From Dyella silvatica (GTDB taxonomy: Bacteria > Pseudomonadota > Gammaproteobacteria > Xanthomonadales > Rhodanobacteraceae), in the NCBI RefSeq assembly GCF_026283955.1, contig NZ_JAPDPE010000009.1, forward strand, positions 1 to 64,000: DNA of 64,000 nucleotides, in the 5' to 3' direction. The notes beneath the pieces were generated by a model that saw only the letters and a list, made by a program, of their open reading frames with translations, did not search any database and was not told the origin of the DNA. This document shows positions 61,497 to 64,000 of the stretch, in pieces. The position numbers and the translations under genes were made by a program. Position 1 is the first letter of the stretch. Every line of letters starts with the position of its first letter.

Positions 61497-62306
61497 ATGC
61501 CGGCCGGGATGGTTTTGATGCGACTGCGGTTTTGGGTGTTTGCGCTGTTACTTGTCACATCGACATGTCAGGTAACCGCCGCCGAGGTGGTTGGCGATGA
61601 CAGACAGCAGGCGGCGTTGAGCGCCTTGATGGATGGTCGCCCGCCCGCAGTGGATAGCGTCAAGAGCATCGCGCTTGCTCCATGGCCGCATGCTCCGGCA
61701 GATGCCGGAGCGTTATGGGTGGTGGCCGCCCTGGTGCAATCGCCGGGAAGCGAAGGTGATGTACAGCTGTGGACTGGCGTATTGCGTCGAGACGGTGAGA
61801 ATTTTCGGCTGCTCGCGAAAGATCACAGCGAGCACATCGACTCGATGCCATTGCTGTGGAATCCCGGTGTGATGCTGGATCTGATTCCTTATCGCATCAG
61901 TGCGCAGGAGACTGCGTTCGGTGTGCGCATCAACGGCAGTTACAACTCCACTGCGCATAGCGATGCAGAAGAGCGAGTCAGTTTGTATCGCTTCGCCGGC
62001 AGTTCGTTGACTCCGGTTTTTACCGCGCTTACCTACAGCAGCAGTTTCGATAAAGATGCGATAGCAGCCTGTGCCCAAGACAAGGCTGGTCAGGGCCATG
62101 AGCCCAGTGACGCGCAACAACAGGCTTGCGAAAGGGAAATCGTCAGTGAGCAGCGCTACGTATTGATATTCAGCCCACAGGCAACCAAGGGCTACTACGA
62201 CGTGATCATGCGCGCTGCGGCGGGGCAGCCAGCGGCGGCCAAGGCCGCGCGTTCTCGTTGGAATGGTCAGAGCTACGCGCCACGTCGTTTCGACGGCGAT
62301 CTTTAG
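61497..62306 (+). CDS. Secreted protein, unknown
   Basis: 269 residues from the first ATG; starts at 61509 or 61518 are also possible, the last being 12 bases after GGG. Signal peptide (LRFWVFALLLVTSTCQVTAA). The mature part contains LWTGVLRRDGENFRLLAKDH, SLYRFAGSSLTPVFTAL and two Cys. A beta-rich domain of unknown family. Confidence 0.7.
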   Translation: MPAGMVLMRLRFWVFALLLVTSTCQVTAAEVVGDDRQQAALSALMDGRPPAVDSVKSIALAPWPHAPADAGALWVVAALVQSPGSEGDVQLWTGVLRRDGENFRLLAKDHSEHIDSMPLLWNPGVMLDLIPYRISAQETAFGVRINGSYNSTAHSDAEERVSLYRFAGSSLTPVFTALTYSSSFDKDAIAACAQDKAGQGHEPSDAQQQACEREIVSEQRYVLIFSPQATKGYYDVIMRAAAGQPAAAKAARSRWNGQSYAPRRFDGDL

Positions 62307-62436
62307 TCAGGGCGGTGGGTGGGTTTGCTGAAATTCGGCTTCGATGTGGCGCGGTCATTTGCCGGGATTCTGCCAAGTGGAAGTTAGGCAGTTTGAATGG
62401 CTCGCTTGGGCCAGAATGGTATCGGCGGCAACACAG

Positions 62437-62787
62437 CTATTGATTTGGACTTTGAATGTTTTCGTCGATAATTTTTTGCTCGGCTGTCCTGATGTCGTCA
62501 TCAAACGCCTCGCTCATTAATTCATCCCACACATCTGGCCCTTCTACACGCCACCAGTACGGCCTGTTTTCGTCTGGCTTGAGATGGTCATAGATGCCTA
62601 CAAGGCCAAGCAGTTCAATCGGATTGTCGCCCGTAAAGCGAAATCCATTTTTTTCGGCGGTCCATAGGGCATTCGTTGGGTAACACAGGTCAGAGTCTAT
62701 TTCTCCTTCGATTTTTAGCTTGAATCCACGGTCGCGAAGAATGCGCAGGCAGGCATTAAAGACATTTGCATGACTTCCTAATGGCAT
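62437..62787 (-). CDS. Unknown 116-residue protein
   Basis: Opens MPLGSHANVFNACLRILRDR; contains TNALWTAEKNGFRFTGDNPI and PYWWRVEGPDVWDELMSEAF. Acidic cytoplasmic protein of the size seen in immunity or effector-associated families. AGGGG lies 5 bases before the ATG. A+T content higher than in flanking genes, suggesting recent gain. No family recognised. Confidence 0.6.
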   Translation of the reverse strand: MPLGSHANVFNACLRILRDRGFKLKIEGEIDSDLCYPTNALWTAEKNGFRFTGDNPIELLGLVGIYDHLKPDENRPYWWRVEGPDVWDELMSEAFDDDIRTAEQKIIDENIQSPNQ

Positions 62788-62915
62788 ATAACCCCTGGTG
62801 ACCTTTACGTCATGGTCGCGTGGAAGGTGATGTCAAACAGATGGCTTCAATCGTAAAGCTGGCTTTGGAGCAAATCATGGCCAGCTACGGTGCACCGAAC
62901 CCGATGAGCCTTTAA
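62788..62915. other. Short stretch with a possible ORF fragment
   Basis: A frame without a good start ends MASIVKLALEQIMASYG, then APNPMSL-stop (62913). It may be the tail of a lost gene, possibly linked to the unknown gene at 62437. Confidence 0.3.
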
Positions 62916-64000
62916 TCACGGCGCGAGCAACTGATCCGCCAAGACGCGCGCCTGCTGCCGAATTTCCGGCATGGCGGTGGATTCCCACAGCACCCCGCGC
63001 AACAGGCTGCCGATGGCGAACAGCCGTGGCACGGTATCGCCAGGCTGCTGCAAGCGTCCATCGGGGGTGGCATGACAGCCGAGGCCGAAAGGATCGGCTC
63101 TGATGTGCCCGTTGGTTACCAGCTGACGGACCAGCGTGTGTTGGGTACGACGCACATCGGTGTCCAAGCCCACGGTTTGAATCACCAGGTCGGCGTGCAT
63201 CGTCGTCGGCGCGTTGCCACCGCGACGCAGTATCTGCAACTGCAGGCGGCCATCAGAACATGCTACTTGTTGCATCCGGCCGCGATAACGTTGCAAACGG
63301 CCATCGTGTTCAAGTGTGTCCAGCGTGTTGTTGACTTGCGGCGGCATGCGATGCCGCACGCGCTCCCAGGCCCAGCGCACGTGGCGCAGAAAGCGCGCCC
63401 GCTCGACATCGGGCAAGCTCATCCACAGTGACGATGTATGCGGACGCAGGCTATCGATGACGGTGCGCCAATCGCGGCTTTGAGCCATCGCCCCGCGCAG
63501 CAGATGCGTCCAGCGGCGGATCTCGGGCGAGTCGCGCATGGCTTCGATCAATTCGGCACTATCGTCGGCGGGTGCCGATGCGCTGGCCAAATGAGGCTCG
63601 GGCAGCAGGCCATGGCGAGAGATAGCGGTGAATCGTGCGTTGGGCCATTGCGCGGCCAATTCGATCAGCACATCGGCAGAGGTCAGGCCGAGACCGATCA
63701 GCGCGATGTCGAGCGGCCGTGGGTCGGCGCTGACTTCAGACAGAAACGGCCATGGGTCGATAATGTATTGACCACTGGCCAAGGCCTCGTCGCTGACTCC
63801 GCCAAGCGGTTGCGGCGGCAAGGTGCCTATGGCCAGGACGGCGGCATCGACACGGTGATTGTTTTCGCCCTGGATCACGGTAATGCCGTCGTGCTCGGGT
63901 ACCAGCGAATCCACCGCGAACGGAATGATGCGAACGTCATGGCCGGCCGTTTGCGCCCGCCGTAGCGCATGTTCCACCTCGGCTTCCAGATAGTCGCCGT
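62916..64000 (-). CDS. FAD/NAD(P)-binding protein, 5' end beyond the window
   Basis: The frame stays open to the right edge; at least 361 codons of the C-terminal part are here and the start is missing. AVLAIGTLPPQPL and LDIALIGLGLTSADVLIELA (second nucleotide-binding site) and LVIQTVGLDTDVRRTQ match the FAD-NAD(P)-binding (PF13454, YdhS-like) family, with RLFAIGSLLRGVLWESTAMP near the C-terminus. A probable flavoprotein of unknown substrate. Confidence 0.85.
   Translation of the reverse strand, partial: GDYLEAEVEHALRRAQTAGHDVRIIPFAVDSLVPEHDGITVIQGENNHRVDAAVLAIGTLPPQPLGGVSDEALASGQYIIDPWPFLSEVSADPRPLDIALIGLGLTSADVLIELAAQWPNARFTAISRHGLLPEPHLASASAPADDSAELIEAMRDSPEIRRWTHLLRGAMAQSRDWRTVIDSLRPHTSSLWMSLPDVERARFLRHVRWAWERVRHRMPPQVNNTLDTLEHDGRLQRYRGRMQQVACSDGRLQLQILRRGGNAPTTMHADLVIQTVGLDTDVRRTQHTLVRQLVTNGHIRADPFGLGCHATPDGRLQQPGDTVPRLFAIGSLLRGVLWESTAMPEIRQQARVLADQLLAP

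Noticed and set aside
1-64000. tRNA, rRNA or CRISPR array
   Set aside because: No cloverleaf with CCA-type end, rRNA segment or regularly spaced short repeat was recognised by eye; a covariance scan could still find one.

Overview
The window is chromosomal DNA from a high-G+C gammaproteobacterium, most likely the order Xanthomonadales and probably Rhodanobacteraceae (Dyella/Luteibacter/Frateuria-like). This is inferred from base composition, codon use, several Xanthomonadales-type membrane and sensor proteins, a Clp/CRP-type site and a G-rich heptamer repeat; no marker gene confirms it. I see no rRNA, tRNA, CRISPR array, transposase or integrase.

Region 1 (1-6.0 kb) is the most unusual. On the minus strand a 59-residue peptide gene is followed by three tightly packed paralogous genes and a GMC flavoprotein gene. 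Each paralogue has an N-terminal segment that looks like a winged-helix/PqqD-type domain and a C-terminal heme-oxygenase-like di-iron oxidase (HDO) domain. This layout suggests an undescribed peptide-modification (RiPP-like) pathway. Two palindromes lie upstream. Divergent from it are very small ORFs preceded by a perfect CRP/Clp-type site and followed by an intrinsic terminator.

Region 2 (6.1-25.2 kb) is ordinary chromosome: aldehyde dehydrogenase, AsmA-like protein, membrane proteins, a cyclase-family enzyme, an autotransporter with a pepsin-like aspartic-protease passenger (broken by a late frameshift), an SRPBCC/ArsR pair with two operator-like repeats, a degenerate metallo-beta-lactamase-like secreted protein with an NTF2-like partner, a LytS/LytTR two-component system, DUF1697, patatin and a DHFR-like protein.

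Region 3 (25.3-45.4 kb) is accessory DNA. It holds one-gene units, nearly all on the plus strand, mostly small secreted, membrane or unknown proteins with a strong ribosome site. From about 30 kb on they are separated by more than 20 copies of a palindrome with arms TGTCCGCTTC and GAAGCGGACA around the loop CGACCC. One junction (37904-37956) also looks like a classical integron attC site, and at least two units are decayed. A reversed TetR/amidohydrolase operon sits inside. Cargo includes YCII, VOC, DUF1428, DUF1161, a barstar homologue without a nuclease, an alginate-lyase-like enzyme and a ChW-repeat protein with a TULIP/P47-like part. The region reads as a cassette-like array without a visible integrase.

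Region 4 (45.5-64 kb) returns to core-like genes: an ECF sigma/anti-sigma pair behind a fasciclin gene, a MASE1 sensor kinase, DUF6630, YCII, a META/DUF4377 lipoprotein, a KirBac-type channel, a YgjP-type metallopeptidase, an orphan PIN protein, nicotinamidase, an MFS exporter, cardiolipin synthase, a LysR regulator divergent from a zinc-type alcohol dehydrogenase, and the 3' part of an FAD/NAD(P)-binding protein cut by the right edge.
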